Positions 1 through 6,464 of a DNA stretch of 7,294 nt are shown here, piece by piece (position 1 is the stretch's first letter; each line of letters begins with the position of its first letter). The stretch covers positions 1 to 7,294 of the forward strand of contig JAGCXJ010000196.1 in NCBI GenBank assembly GCA_017961385.1, read 5' to 3'. The DNA comes from Lachnospiraceae bacterium (GTDB lineage: Bacteria; Bacillota; Clostridia; Lachnospirales; Lachnospiraceae). The position numbers and the translations under genes are program-made. The notes beneath the pieces are model-generated. The model made no database searches and was not told the origin of the DNA. It saw only the letters and a list, made by a program, of their open reading frames with translations.

Positions 1-755
1 TCCTGAGACCTTTCATATTTTGCCTTCGCATTATCTCTTTCCAGCTTTGCTGCTTCCAGTTCACTGTTAAGCGCTGCAGCCCCGCCGTCACCTGCATCCA
101 CGATGGCCTTCAGTTCATCATACTTTGCCTTGGCGCTTGTAAGCTCATTCTGAGCCTTTTCATGATCAAGCTTTGCTTCATTTATATCCGTATCAGACAG
201 GGTTGCAGCTGATGCAACAGCCTGCTGTCTTGCGATGCTGTCAACATTGTCCTGAGCTGCCTTTACTCTTGCTCTTGCAGCTTCTATCTGAGCTTCATAT
301 ACAGCCATGGATGATACTCTTCCGGTTGTAGCCTGTGCATAGGCCTGAGCAGTCATCTCGCCAGTTAAGGCTCCCGCAGTGTATTTATAGATAAGATCCT
401 CAAGATCCTTTTCAGCCTTTTCAAGTTCTTCGCTCTCGCTGTCTTCAAGGTAAAAGAGCACCTGATCCTTTGATACGGTGTCGCCTTCCTTTACTGCAAC
501 GCTGGCTATCTTTCTTGAATCCTTTACCATAACGCTGTAGGGATCGTCAGCCTCGACCGTTCCCGTTCCTCTTATCTTTTCCGTGATGGTAGCTGCCTGG
601 ATATACTTGGTAGCAACCTCAGGCAGGGACTTGTTCATGATGCTGTTTGAGAAAAATGTCAGTATCAGCATCACTGACAAGAAGATGATAGCGATGTTCT
701 TTATGACATCCTTTTTTATCTTTATGGTATTCTTCTCGTTTATGTCATCGTTCAT
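1..755 (-). CDS. HlyD/MacA-like membrane fusion (adaptor) protein, C-terminus cut by window edge
   Basis: The frame is open from an ATG at 755 down to base 1, giving 251 codons with no stop. The protein starts with a short charged segment (MNDDINEKN), then one membrane-spanning stretch at about residues 19-39 (NIAIIFLSVMLILTFF). A lipoyl/barrel-sandwich half-motif follows at about 59-104 (GTGTVEADDP, then VAVKEGDTVSKDQVLFYLE). From about 108 on it is a long Ala/Glu/Lys-rich coiled-coil hairpin. This order is typical of HlyD-family adaptors, which link an inner-membrane exporter to the outside; in Gram-positives they usually work with a MacB-like ABC transporter. The second barrel half and the C-terminal domains lie beyond the window. 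The ATG is 12 nt past the stop of the upstream permease gene, so it is probably cotranscribed. A GG-rich site (AAGG) sits about 10 nt before the ATG. The exporter partner is not visible; the fold is fairly sure, the substrate unknown. Confidence 0.85.
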   Translation of the reverse strand, partial: MNDDINEKNTIKIKKDVIKNIAIIFLSVMLILTFFSNSIMNKSLPEVATKYIQAATITEKIRGTGTVEADDPYSVMVKDSRKIASVAVKEGDTVSKDQVLFYLEDSESEELEKAEKDLEDLIYKYTAGALTGEMTAQAYAQATTGRVSSMAVYEAQIEAARARVKAAQDNVDSIARQQAVASAATLSDTDINEAKLDHEKAQNELTSAKAKYDELKAIVDAGDGGAAALNSELEAAKLERDNAKAKYERSQ

Positions 756-767
756 GTTATGTAAACC

Positions 768-1676
768 TTATCCTTTCATACCGCCCTGGTATGTGATACC
801 CTCGACAAGATATTCCTCTCCGTACTGGAATACCAAAAGTGTAGGTATCATATATATCGTGGCAACAGCAAAAGCTATGCCTATCTCTCCCTGATTTATC
901 TTTGATAAGAAGACCGACAGTGGATGCATGTCGCTGTCGCTCAAGAGTATGAGCGGCTGCTCTACCATGTTCCAGTAGTCGATAAATAATAGGATGCATA
1001 CGCTGGCTATCGCGCTCTTGCAAAGCGGTATGCATATCTGGGTGAATATCTTAAACTCTCCCGCTCCGTCTATCTTTGCGGCCTCTATTATGCCTACAGG
1101 TATCCTTCTCATGCACTTGGTCAGCAGAAATACCGCAAAGGGCGAGAAGATGCCCGGAAGCCATATGGCCCAGTTGCTGTCTATGATGCCGAGCCACTCG
1201 CTTACAAAGAAGTTTGGTACGAGTGTTACCTGGTAAGGCATCAGCATCAGTATTATATATGCAAAGAAGATGATCTGTCTTAATCTTCCCCTGTACCTTG
1301 CAAAGCCGTAGGAAGCAAGAAGAGCGATGACCATCTGAAATATCACTATCGGTATAACGAGTATCACCGAGTTCCAGAATTTCAAAAGATAGTCGGGGCT
1401 GTTGAACAGTACCGTGAAATACTGCTTGAAGCTGACCATATCCGGAATGAACTTAAGATGGACAGTCTCGGATATGTATCTGCTGCTTCCCTTTCCGGTT
1501 ACGCTCTCAAATATCTTTCCGTAGTTTGCGGCTATCTCCGATTCTGCCATAAATGAATTGCATATGGTAAAGATGATCGGTATCACGTAAAGAATCGCTA
1601 CTGTTATCAGTATCAGAGAGAGCAGCTTCTTTTTCCTGTATTTCTTTTTAGGTCTATTCTTTCTGTCGTACCTCAC
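768..1676 (-). CDS. MalG-type carbohydrate ABC transporter permease
   Basis: A 302-residue inner-membrane permease of the binding-protein-dependent transport family (MalG/UgpE-like). The N-terminus is strongly basic (KKKYRKKK at 11-17), followed by TM1 at about 18-40. Further hydrophobic segments lie near 101-125, 133-155, 168-187, 220-234 and 264-284. The cytoplasmic EAA loop is canonical: E198-A199-A200, Gly204 in the KIDGAGEF segment, and the ICIP end at 214-217. This loop docks the ATPase. The C-terminus (LVEGITYQGGMKG) matches the usual LVxG...KG ending of the family. The start is a GTG at 1676, supported by a GGAGG site 7 nt upstream and by a 2-nt gap from the preceding permease stop. 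It pairs with that gene as the second half of a heterodimeric channel. The periplasmic-side loop after TM1 (about 42-98) is fairly long. The substrate cannot be told from sequence; sugar or glycoside is the family default. Confidence 0.9.
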   Translation of the reverse strand: MRYDRKNRPKKKYRKKKLLSLILITVAILYVIPIIFTICNSFMAESEIAANYGKIFESVTGKGSSRYISETVHLKFIPDMVSFKQYFTVLFNSPDYLLKFWNSVILVIPIVIFQMVIALLASYGFARYRGRLRQIIFFAYIILMLMPYQVTLVPNFFVSEWLGIIDSNWAIWLPGIFSPFAVFLLTKCMRRIPVGIIEAAKIDGAGEFKIFTQICIPLCKSAIASVCILLFIDYWNMVEQPLILLSDSDMHPLSVFLSKINQGEIGIAFAVATIYMIPTLLVFQYGEEYLVEGITYQGGMKG

Positions 1677-1678
1677 TG

Positions 1679-2539
1679 CTAATCCTCCAGATCCCTTCCT
1701 ACGAAGTTTTCTATGACAAACAGCAGTCCGACAAGAACTATCATAACGAGCGACATCATTATCGCTCCGGCCGAAAGCTTCTGATAGTCAAGCGCCGCAA
1801 ACATGTTGTTCATGTAATGCTGCAGCATATACAGCGATTCGTAAGGATAATCTCCAGTAAGAAGATATATCTCCCTGAATACCTTGAACGAATTAATGAG
1901 TGACATGATAGTCACAAAAAGTATGGTGGAAGCCAGATATCTTATCTTGATGGTCCTAAATATCACCCAGTCGGAAGCGCTCTCAAGTCTTGCCACCTCG
2001 ATAAGGTCCTTTGGAATATTTGCAATGGCTGCCATGAAAAGGATCATGTTGTAGCCGAGATTCTTCCAGACAAACAGAAAGATGATGACAATGAGCGCAC
2101 CATCTGACTTCATCCAGTCTATTTTTGTTACATCATATCTTGCAAGGATCTCGTTTACTATCCCGTTGTTGTCAAACAGAACCTGCCAGATGAGTATTAC
2201 CGATGCGATCGGCACCATCATCGGGCTTAGGATGCAGGAGCGTATCTGTGATTTTGCAAAAACGTTCTTATCAAGCGCAAATGCGACCAGCAAGGATAAG
2301 ATGATTATTAACGGAACGCTTATCAGAGAGAATTTGACCGTGTTGGTCACTGCCAGTCTGAAAGCCTTGTTGTGCATTACGGACACAAAGTTGTCAAACC
2401 CGACCCATCTTTTTCTGATCGGATTGTCAACAAATGAATAAAATATTACTACAAGAAACGGCACTACGAAAAATGTTGCTACCCCTGTTATGCTCGGAGC
2501 AAGAAAGAGTGCCGTTTTCCTTTTGAGCTTTTTTATCAT
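1679..2539 (-). CDS. MalF-type sugar ABC transporter permease with degenerate EAA loop
   Basis: A 286-residue permease of the MalF/UgpA class. It has a basic N-terminus (MIKKLKRK), TM1 at about 11-36, then hydrophobic segments near 68-89, 102-120, 149-172, 203-217 and 256-277, consistent with six helices. The YPYESLYMLQHYMNNMF region (231-247) corresponds to the family's segment before the last helix. The EAA loop is recognisable at 174-203 (ANIPKDLIEVARLES...), but the conserved Gly is Ser187 and the Pro of the I-LP end is Arg200, unlike the MalG partner. The ATG at 2539 overlaps the engB stop as ATGA, which suggests translational coupling, and an AGGTGAT site precedes it. The partner is the next gene, 2 nt away. 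No ATPase or solute-binding protein is next to it, so it must use a shared ATPase such as an MsmK-type protein or one encoded further downstream. Family assignment is confident; substrate unknown. Confidence 0.9.
   Translation of the reverse strand: MIKKLKRKTALFLAPSITGVATFFVVPFLVVIFYSFVDNPIRKRWVGFDNFVSVMHNKAFRLAVTNTVKFSLISVPLIIILSLLVAFALDKNVFAKSQIRSCILSPMMVPIASVILIWQVLFDNNGIVNEILARYDVTKIDWMKSDGALIVIIFLFVWKNLGYNMILFMAAIANIPKDLIEVARLESASDWVIFRTIKIRYLASTILFVTIMSLINSFKVFREIYLLTGDYPYESLYMLQHYMNNMFAALDYQKLSAGAIMMSLVMIVLVGLLFVIENFVGRDLED
1684..1688 (-). promoter_or_regulatory. Shine-Dalgarno GGAGG fixing the GTG start of the MalG-type permease
   Basis: On the minus strand GGAGG is followed by ATTAGCA and then GTG, a 7-nt spacing. 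It lies inside the last codons of the upstream permease gene. No ATG with similar support lies at the N-terminus, so the GTG at 1676 is the best start. Confidence 0.8.
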
Positions 2540-3117
2540 ATCACCTGCTCCAGGATCTCATATATCTCTTCTCTTCCCTGTTTTGTCTCGGCAGAAAACG
2601 GAATAATGACGGTTTCCTTGCTGCAGCGCAGAGTCTCTCTGATCAGCTTTATCTGCTTGTCAAGCTGGCTTCTCTTTATCTTGTCAAGCTTGGTAGCGAT
2701 GATCACCGGCTCAAACCCGTTGTGCACTATCCACTGATACATGTCACAGTCGTTAGCGCCCGGCGCGTGTCTTATATCAATGAGCAGAAATACCCTTTTA
2801 AGCATCTTTGAGCTGTGAAGATATCTTTCTATCATCTTGCCCCACTGCTGCTTTACCTTTACATTGGCATTTGCATAGCCGTATCCGGGAAGATCTACAA
2901 ACAGAATCTCATCATTTATGTTGTAAAAGTTTATAGTCTGGGTCTTTCCGGGCTGTGAGCTTGTCCTTTCATAGCTCTTTCTGTTCATCAGAGCATTTAT
3001 GAGCGAAGACTTGCCGACATTGCTCTTTCCGGCAAATGCCACCTCGGGCAGTGTGTTGTCGGGCATCTTGCTGGTCACTCCGCAGACCGTCTCCAGATTA
3101 ACGCTTTTTATTACCAT
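2536..3117 (-). CDS. engB: Ribosome biogenesis GTP-binding protein EngB (YihA/YsxC)
   Basis: A 193-residue TRAFAC-class GTPase of the EngB/YihA/YsxC family, needed for assembly of the large ribosomal subunit. It is essential in several Firmicutes studied. All G motifs are visible: G1 GKSNVGKS at 30-37, G2 around Thr59/Thr61 in QPGKTQTINFY, G3 DLPG at 75-78 followed by YGYA, the family signature DIRH at 114-117, G4 TKLD at 142-145, and G5 SAE at 175-177. The length is normal. The ATG at 3117 has an AAGGA site 8 nt upstream. The gene follows clpX, as commonly seen in Firmicutes, but is separated from it by a terminator and has its own strong promoter with a palindromic operator-like site. The last codons overlap the next gene (ATGA), so engB appears to be the first gene of a unit with two ABC permeases and an adaptor. 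Confidence 0.97.
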   Translation of the reverse strand: MVIKSVNLETVCGVTSKMPDNTLPEVAFAGKSNVGKSSLINALMNRKSYERTSSQPGKTQTINFYNINDEILFVDLPGYGYANANVKVKQQWGKMIERYLHSSKMLKRVFLLIDIRHAPGANDCDMYQWIVHNGFEPVIIATKLDKIKRSQLDKQIKLIRETLRCSKETVIIPFSAETKQGREEIYEILEQVI

Positions 3118-3125
3118 GTGTGTTT

Positions 3126-3130
3126 TCCTT
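3126..3130 (-). promoter_or_regulatory. Shine-Dalgarno of engB
   Basis: AAGGA on the minus strand, followed by AACACAC-type spacing of 8 nt before the ATG at 3117. It lies just downstream of the palindrome, so a protein bound there would not mask it in RNA. Confidence 0.7.
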
Positions 3131-3133
3131 ATG

Positions 3134-3156
3134 GTGTACTAATCTGATTAGTACAC
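3134..3156. promoter_or_regulatory. Perfect 23-bp palindrome, likely operator at the engB transcription start
   Basis: The arms are GTGTACTAATC and GATTAGTACAC around a single central base, an exact 11-bp inverted repeat. It begins 3 bp downstream of the -10 box and covers the expected start site near 3152. That position suits a dimeric repressor blocking RNA polymerase. The size and symmetry resemble sites of MarR- or TetR-type regulators, but I cannot name the family. It does not match the CIRCE element of HrcA or the direct repeats of CtsR. The one-base centre and missing T-tract argue against an RNA terminator. Symmetry is seen directly; regulatory function is inferred. Confidence 0.75.
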
Positions 3157-3158
3157 TT

Positions 3159-3187
3159 AATATACTATTTAATTCCTTCAATGTCAA
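3159..3187 (-). promoter_or_regulatory. Sigma-A-type promoter for engB and downstream genes
   Basis: The -35 box is TTGACA (3187-3182, perfect consensus) and the -10 box is TATATT (3164-3159, five of six), separated by exactly 17 bp of AT-rich spacer. Expected transcription start is near 3152, giving a leader of about 35 nt. It lies between the clpX terminator and engB, so Block 3 is an independent transcription unit. Confidence 0.85.
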
Positions 3188-3208
3188 TATGTTCTTTTAT
3201 TTCAGGAA

Positions 3209-3236
3209 TAAAAAAGCCCCCGAGGGGACTTTTTTA
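3209..3236 (-). terminator. Rho-independent terminator after clpX, overlapping its stop codon
   Basis: On the minus strand an A-tract leads into GTCCC, a CTCG loop, GGGGC and a T6 tract. The stem includes one G-U wobble next to the G-C closing pair and is extended by A-T pairs. The first A residues belong to the TAA stop of clpX. On the plus strand the wobble becomes a C-A mismatch, so the minus direction is favoured, though the flanking A and T tracts could allow some function both ways. Confidence 0.88.
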
Positions 3237-4475
3237 TCTTACTATTGTCGGCTGTGCTTTGCCGTCTATTACATCTTTTGTGATCTTGCACTCCTTGACA
3301 GTATCATCGGAAGGGATAGTATACATCACATCCATCATGGCTTTTTCCATGATCGTGCGAAGTCCTCTTGCTCCGGTCTTCTGTGTGAATGCCTCCTCAG
3401 CTATCTGATCTATGGCATCCTCGTCAAAGGAAAGCTTAACTCCGTCGTATTTAAACAGTTTCTGATACTGCTTTACAAGTGCGTTTTTGGGTTCTGAGAG
3501 GATCTTTTTCAGTGATTGCTTGTCAAGTCCCTCCAGAGCAACCCTGATGGGAACACGTCCTACAAATTCGGGGATAAGTCCGAATTTGACAAGATCCTGC
3601 GTGCTTACCTGAGAAAGCAGCTCGCCGAGCTCTTCTCCGGATTTCTGGGCTATCTCTGCGTTGAATCCGATGGATTTGCGGTTTAATCTCTCCTCGATTA
3701 TCTTTTCGAGTCCGTCAAATGCACCGCCGCATATGAACAGGATATTTGATGTATCTATCTGTATAAGATCCTGATGGGGATGCTTTCTTCCTCCCTGAGG
3801 GGGAACGCTGGCATTCGTTCCTTCAATGATCTTTAACAGCGCCTGCTGAACGCCTTCGCCCGATACGTCTCTTGTAATGGAAACGTTCTCGCTCTTTTTT
3901 GTGATCTTGTCGATCTCATCTATATAGATGATCCCGTATTCTGCTCTCTTTACATCATAGTCCGCTGCCTGAATAAGCTTTAAGAGGATGTTTTCAACGT
4001 CCTCTCCGACATATCCCGCCTCTGTAAGAGTCGTTGCATCGGCTATGGCAAAAGGAACATTTATGATCTTTGCGAGAGTCTGAGCGATATAGGTCTTTCC
4101 CGATCCGGTAGGACCCATCATGATGATGTTTGACTTCTGAAGTTCGACACCGTCTTCCTCATTTACGGATGTGACTCTCTTGTAATGATTGTATACGGCA
4201 ACGGAAAGGACCTTTTTTGCAAGTTCCTGTCCTATCACATATTCATCAAGAAACTCTTTTATCTGTATGGGCTTTAGCAGGTTGATATCGGGTGAGTCGA
4301 TCTTTGGTTCATCCAACTCCTCATCAAACTCCTCGGCTATCATATCTGCACAGATATCAATGCATTCATCGCAGATATATACGCCTTCGGGACCTGCTAT
4401 GAGCTTGCGGACCTGCTCCTGCTTTTTACCGCAAAACGAACATTTTACATGTCCGGTCATACTCTTGTTAGCCAT
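3234..4475 (-). CDS. clpX: ATP-dependent Clp protease ATP-binding subunit ClpX
   Basis: A 413-residue AAA+ unfoldase that feeds substrates into ClpP in the cytoplasm. The N-terminal zinc-binding domain has C12, C15, C35 and C38. Then come Walker A GPTGSGKT at 121-128, the pore loop GYVG at 154-157, Walker B with D186-E187 (IIYIDEID), the RKH loop at 230-232, the ClpP-docking IGF loop at 269-271, the arginine finger R307 (EFVGR) and sensor 2 R370 (GARGLR). All key residues are present and the length is normal, so it should be fully active. The ATG at 4475 lies 8 nt after the clpP stop, with GAGG overlapping that stop and acting as ribosome binding site. It is the last gene of the tig-clpP-clpX unit and is closed by a terminator at its own stop codon. 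Confidence 0.99.
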   Translation of the reverse strand: MANKSMTGHVKCSFCGKKQEQVRKLIAGPEGVYICDECIDICADMIAEEFDEELDEPKIDSPDINLLKPIQIKEFLDEYVIGQELAKKVLSVAVYNHYKRVTSVNEEDGVELQKSNIIMMGPTGSGKTYIAQTLAKIINVPFAIADATTLTEAGYVGEDVENILLKLIQAADYDVKRAEYGIIYIDEIDKITKKSENVSITRDVSGEGVQQALLKIIEGTNASVPPQGGRKHPHQDLIQIDTSNILFICGGAFDGLEKIIEERLNRKSIGFNAEIAQKSGEELGELLSQVSTQDLVKFGLIPEFVGRVPIRVALEGLDKQSLKKILSEPKNALVKQYQKLFKYDGVKLSFDEDAIDQIAEEAFTQKTGARGLRTIMEKAMMDVMYTIPSDDTVKECKITKDVIDGKAQPTIVR

Positions 4476-4483
4476 TGCCTACC

Positions 4484-5074
4484 TCATTCTTCAACTCGCT
4501 TGGTAATTACTGCATCGATGAGGCCGTATTCCTTGGCTTCTTCAGCTGTCTTCCAGTTGTCACGCTCTGTATCGGCAGCGATCGTCTCGTAGTCCTTGCC
4601 TGTATTCTCTGAAAGGATAGTATTTAACTTTTTCTTTGTTGCAAGGATGTGCTCCGCAGCGATCTGGATCTCTGTAGCCGGACCCTGAGCACCGCCGAGA
4701 GGCTGGTGGATCATTATCTCTGCATTGGGAAGAGCATATCTCTTTCCCTTTGCTCCGCCTGCAAGAAGGAATGCTCCCATGCTCGCAGCCATGCCTATGC
4801 ATATGGTGGAAACATCGCACTTAATGTACTGCATGGTATCATAGATAGCCATGCCAGCTGTAACGCTTCCGCCCGGGCTGTTAATATACAGGCTTATATC
4901 CTTTTCCGGATCCTCTGCTTCCAAAAAGAGCATCTGAGCAACAACAATGGAAGCTGTTGTCTCATTTACTTCCTCTCCAAGAAAGATGATCCTGTCTTTT
5001 AATAATCTTGAATATATATCATATGAGCGCTCGCCTCTTGAGGTCTGCTCTATGACGTAAGGTACTAAACTCAT
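4484..5074 (-). CDS. clpP: ATP-dependent Clp protease proteolytic subunit ClpP
   Basis: A 196-residue serine peptidase of family S14 that forms the tetradecameric degradation chamber. The catalytic triad is S98 (GMAASMGAF), H123 (IMIHQP) and D172 (TERDNW). The INSPGGSVTAGMAIYDTM block at 64-81 and the QPLGGAQGPATEIQI handle region at 124-138 are conserved. It begins MSLVPYVIEQTSRGERSYDIYSRLL, so the short N-terminal propeptide and axial loop look ordinary. The ATG at 5074 has an AAGGAG site 6 nt upstream and sits 20 nt after the tig stop. Its unfoldase clpX follows at 8 nt. I see no CtsR-type heptad repeat or CIRCE element ahead of clpP or tig, so heat-shock control by those repressors is not evident here. 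Confidence 0.99.
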   Translation of the reverse strand: MSLVPYVIEQTSRGERSYDIYSRLLKDRIIFLGEEVNETTASIVVAQMLFLEAEDPEKDISLYINSPGGSVTAGMAIYDTMQYIKCDVSTICIGMAASMGAFLLAGGAKGKRYALPNAEIMIHQPLGGAQGPATEIQIAAEHILATKKKLNTILSENTGKDYETIAADTERDNWKTAEEAKEYGLIDAVITKRVEE

Positions 5075-5094
5075 ATCTGTCTCCTTTGCAGCTA

Positions 5095-6381
5095 TTATTT
5101 CTCTACTGCACTGTCAACTGTAAGCTTTGCGGCTTTCTTTACGGCGATATCGGTCATCATCTGCTTCTTGCCTTCCTCGCCCATCATCTCTTTAACCTTT
5201 GCGGCATCCATCTTGTACATTTCAGCCATCTCTTTAATCTCGTTGTCATAGTCTTCATCGGTAACTTCGATGTTTTCTGCCTTTACTATAGCTTCGAGAA
5301 CGAGTCTTGACTTGATGCGCTTTTCTGCCTGAGGCTTAACCTGATCCATGAACTTGTCTGTTGACATGCCTGTGAACTGAAGGTACTGCTCGAATGAAAG
5401 GCCCTGCTGCTGAATGTTCTGAGCAAACTCCTCGATCATCTGTCTCTGCTGTGTCTCGAGCATAGCATCGGGGATCTCCATCTTGGCATCTGCGATGATC
5501 GCATCAACAACTGCCTCTTCCTTTGCATCCTGAGCGTTCTTTATCTTCTTTTCTGAAAGATTCTTCTTGATATCTTCCTTGTATTCCTTGAGAGTCTCAA
5601 ACTCGGAAACTTCTGATGCGAACTCGTCATCAAGCTCGGGAAGCTCCTTTTCCTTGATCTCCTTTACAACACACTTGAATACTGCAGCCTTGCCTGCAAG
5701 ATCCTCTGCATGATAGTCATCGGGGAATGTAACGTTTACTTCGCATTCCTCGCCGATGTTCTTGCCGATAAGCTGCTCTTCAAATCCGGGAATGAATGCG
5801 CCTGAACCGATGGTAAGAGGATAGTTCTCGCCCTTTCCGCCTGCAAATGCAACACCGTCAACATATCCGTCAAAGTCGATGATCGTATCATCCTTGTCCT
5901 TAACGGGTCTGTCAGTTACGTTGATGCTTCTTGCATTGTTCTCGCGTTCCTTTTGAATTGCTTCGTCTATCTCTTTATCTGTAACTTCAGTATCTACCTT
6001 GTCAACCTTTACACCCTTGTACTTTCCGAGTGTTACTTCGGGCTTAAGCGCAACTTCAGCTGTGAAGATGAAGGGCTTTCCTGCCTCGAGCTGAACTGCC
6101 TCGATCTTGGGTGTGGATGTGATCTCCTCGCCGCACTCCTCGTATGCCTTCTCGTAAGCATCGGGAATGATCTGGTTGGCAGCATCCTCAAGGAATACTC
6201 CCTTGCCGTACATCTTCTCTACCATAGCTCTCGGAACCTTGCCCTTTCTGAATCCGGGGATAGAGATCTTGCTCTTCTGCTGCTGATATACTTTCTCAAT
6301 GGCCTTGTCAAGCTCCTCGAAGGGAACCTCGATCGTAAGCTTTGCCATACCTTTTTCTAATTTTTCAACCTGTACACTCAT
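5095..6381 (-). CDS. tig: Trigger factor, ribosome-associated chaperone and peptidyl-prolyl isomerase
   Basis: A 428-residue chaperone that binds the ribosomal exit tunnel and shelters nascent chains. The N-terminal ribosome-binding domain (about 1-112) carries the signature loop GFRKGKVPR at 43-51, the L23 contact. The FKBP-type isomerase domain spans about 163-248 (DTIIDFDGYVDGVAFAGGKG, then IGSGAFIPGFEEQLIG). The rest is the helical, SurA-like C-terminal chaperone domain, ending in the Lys/Met-rich KEMMGEEGKKQMM region. Length is close to the usual 430. The ATG at 6381 has AGGAAGGA about 10 nt upstream and lies about 37 nt after the predicted start site. It is the first gene of a unit with clpP and clpX, an arrangement shared by many bacteria, linking nascent-chain folding with degradation. 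Confidence 0.99.
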   Translation of the reverse strand: MSVQVEKLEKGMAKLTIEVPFEELDKAIEKVYQQQKSKISIPGFRKGKVPRAMVEKMYGKGVFLEDAANQIIPDAYEKAYEECGEEITSTPKIEAVQLEAGKPFIFTAEVALKPEVTLGKYKGVKVDKVDTEVTDKEIDEAIQKERENNARSINVTDRPVKDKDDTIIDFDGYVDGVAFAGGKGENYPLTIGSGAFIPGFEEQLIGKNIGEECEVNVTFPDDYHAEDLAGKAAVFKCVVKEIKEKELPELDDEFASEVSEFETLKEYKEDIKKNLSEKKIKNAQDAKEEAVVDAIIADAKMEIPDAMLETQQRQMIEEFAQNIQQQGLSFEQYLQFTGMSTDKFMDQVKPQAEKRIKSRLVLEAIVKAENIEVTDEDYDNEIKEMAEMYKMDAAKVKEMMGEEGKKQMMTDIAVKKAAKLTVDSAVEK

Positions 6382-6424
6382 TTTTTATATTTCCTTCCTA
6401 ATTTTCTGATTAGAGCCGACGTAT

Positions 6425-6453
6425 ATTATAGCATAAGACTTATTTAAAATCTA
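6425..6453 (-). promoter_or_regulatory. Extended -10 promoter for tig-clpP-clpX
   Basis: The -10 box TATAAT (6430-6425) is perfect and is preceded by TGC, giving the extended -10 form TGnTATAAT. The -35 region 17 bp upstream is weak (TAGATT, three of six matches). The expected start is near 6418. It lies only about 35 bp past the end of the DJ-1-family gene. I see no convincing terminator between them, so read-through from upstream is possible. Confidence 0.78.
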
Positions 6454-6464
6454 TAAATTCTTTA

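Noticed and set aside
583..894. Plus-strand open frame spanning the adaptor start and the permease end
   Set aside because: It is antisense to two real genes and the hydrophobic look comes from the complement of the adaptor's membrane segment and Lys codons.
3134..3156. The palindrome as a transcription terminator or attenuator hairpin
   Set aside because: No T-tract follows, there is virtually no loop, and the predicted start near 3152 would leave most of the 5' arm untranscribed.
3134..3156. The palindrome as a CIRCE element or FapR-type lipid-regulator site
   Set aside because: CIRCE needs TTAGCACTC arms with a nine-base gap. The TTAGTAC-like arm recalls FapR boxes, but orientation and spacing do not fit what I know of them.
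3120..3497. Plus-strand open frame of 125 codons running across the engB-clpX gap into clpX
   Set aside because: It lies antisense to the well-conserved clpX 3' end, crosses the terminator and operator, and its Cys/Phe/Leu-rich product looks like a reverse translation of coding DNA.
5953..6360. Plus-strand open frame of 135 codons inside tig
   Set aside because: Fully antisense to the conserved trigger factor gene; the Leu-rich product is typical of the reverse strand of a Lys/Glu-rich gene. No ribosome site or promoter was seen.
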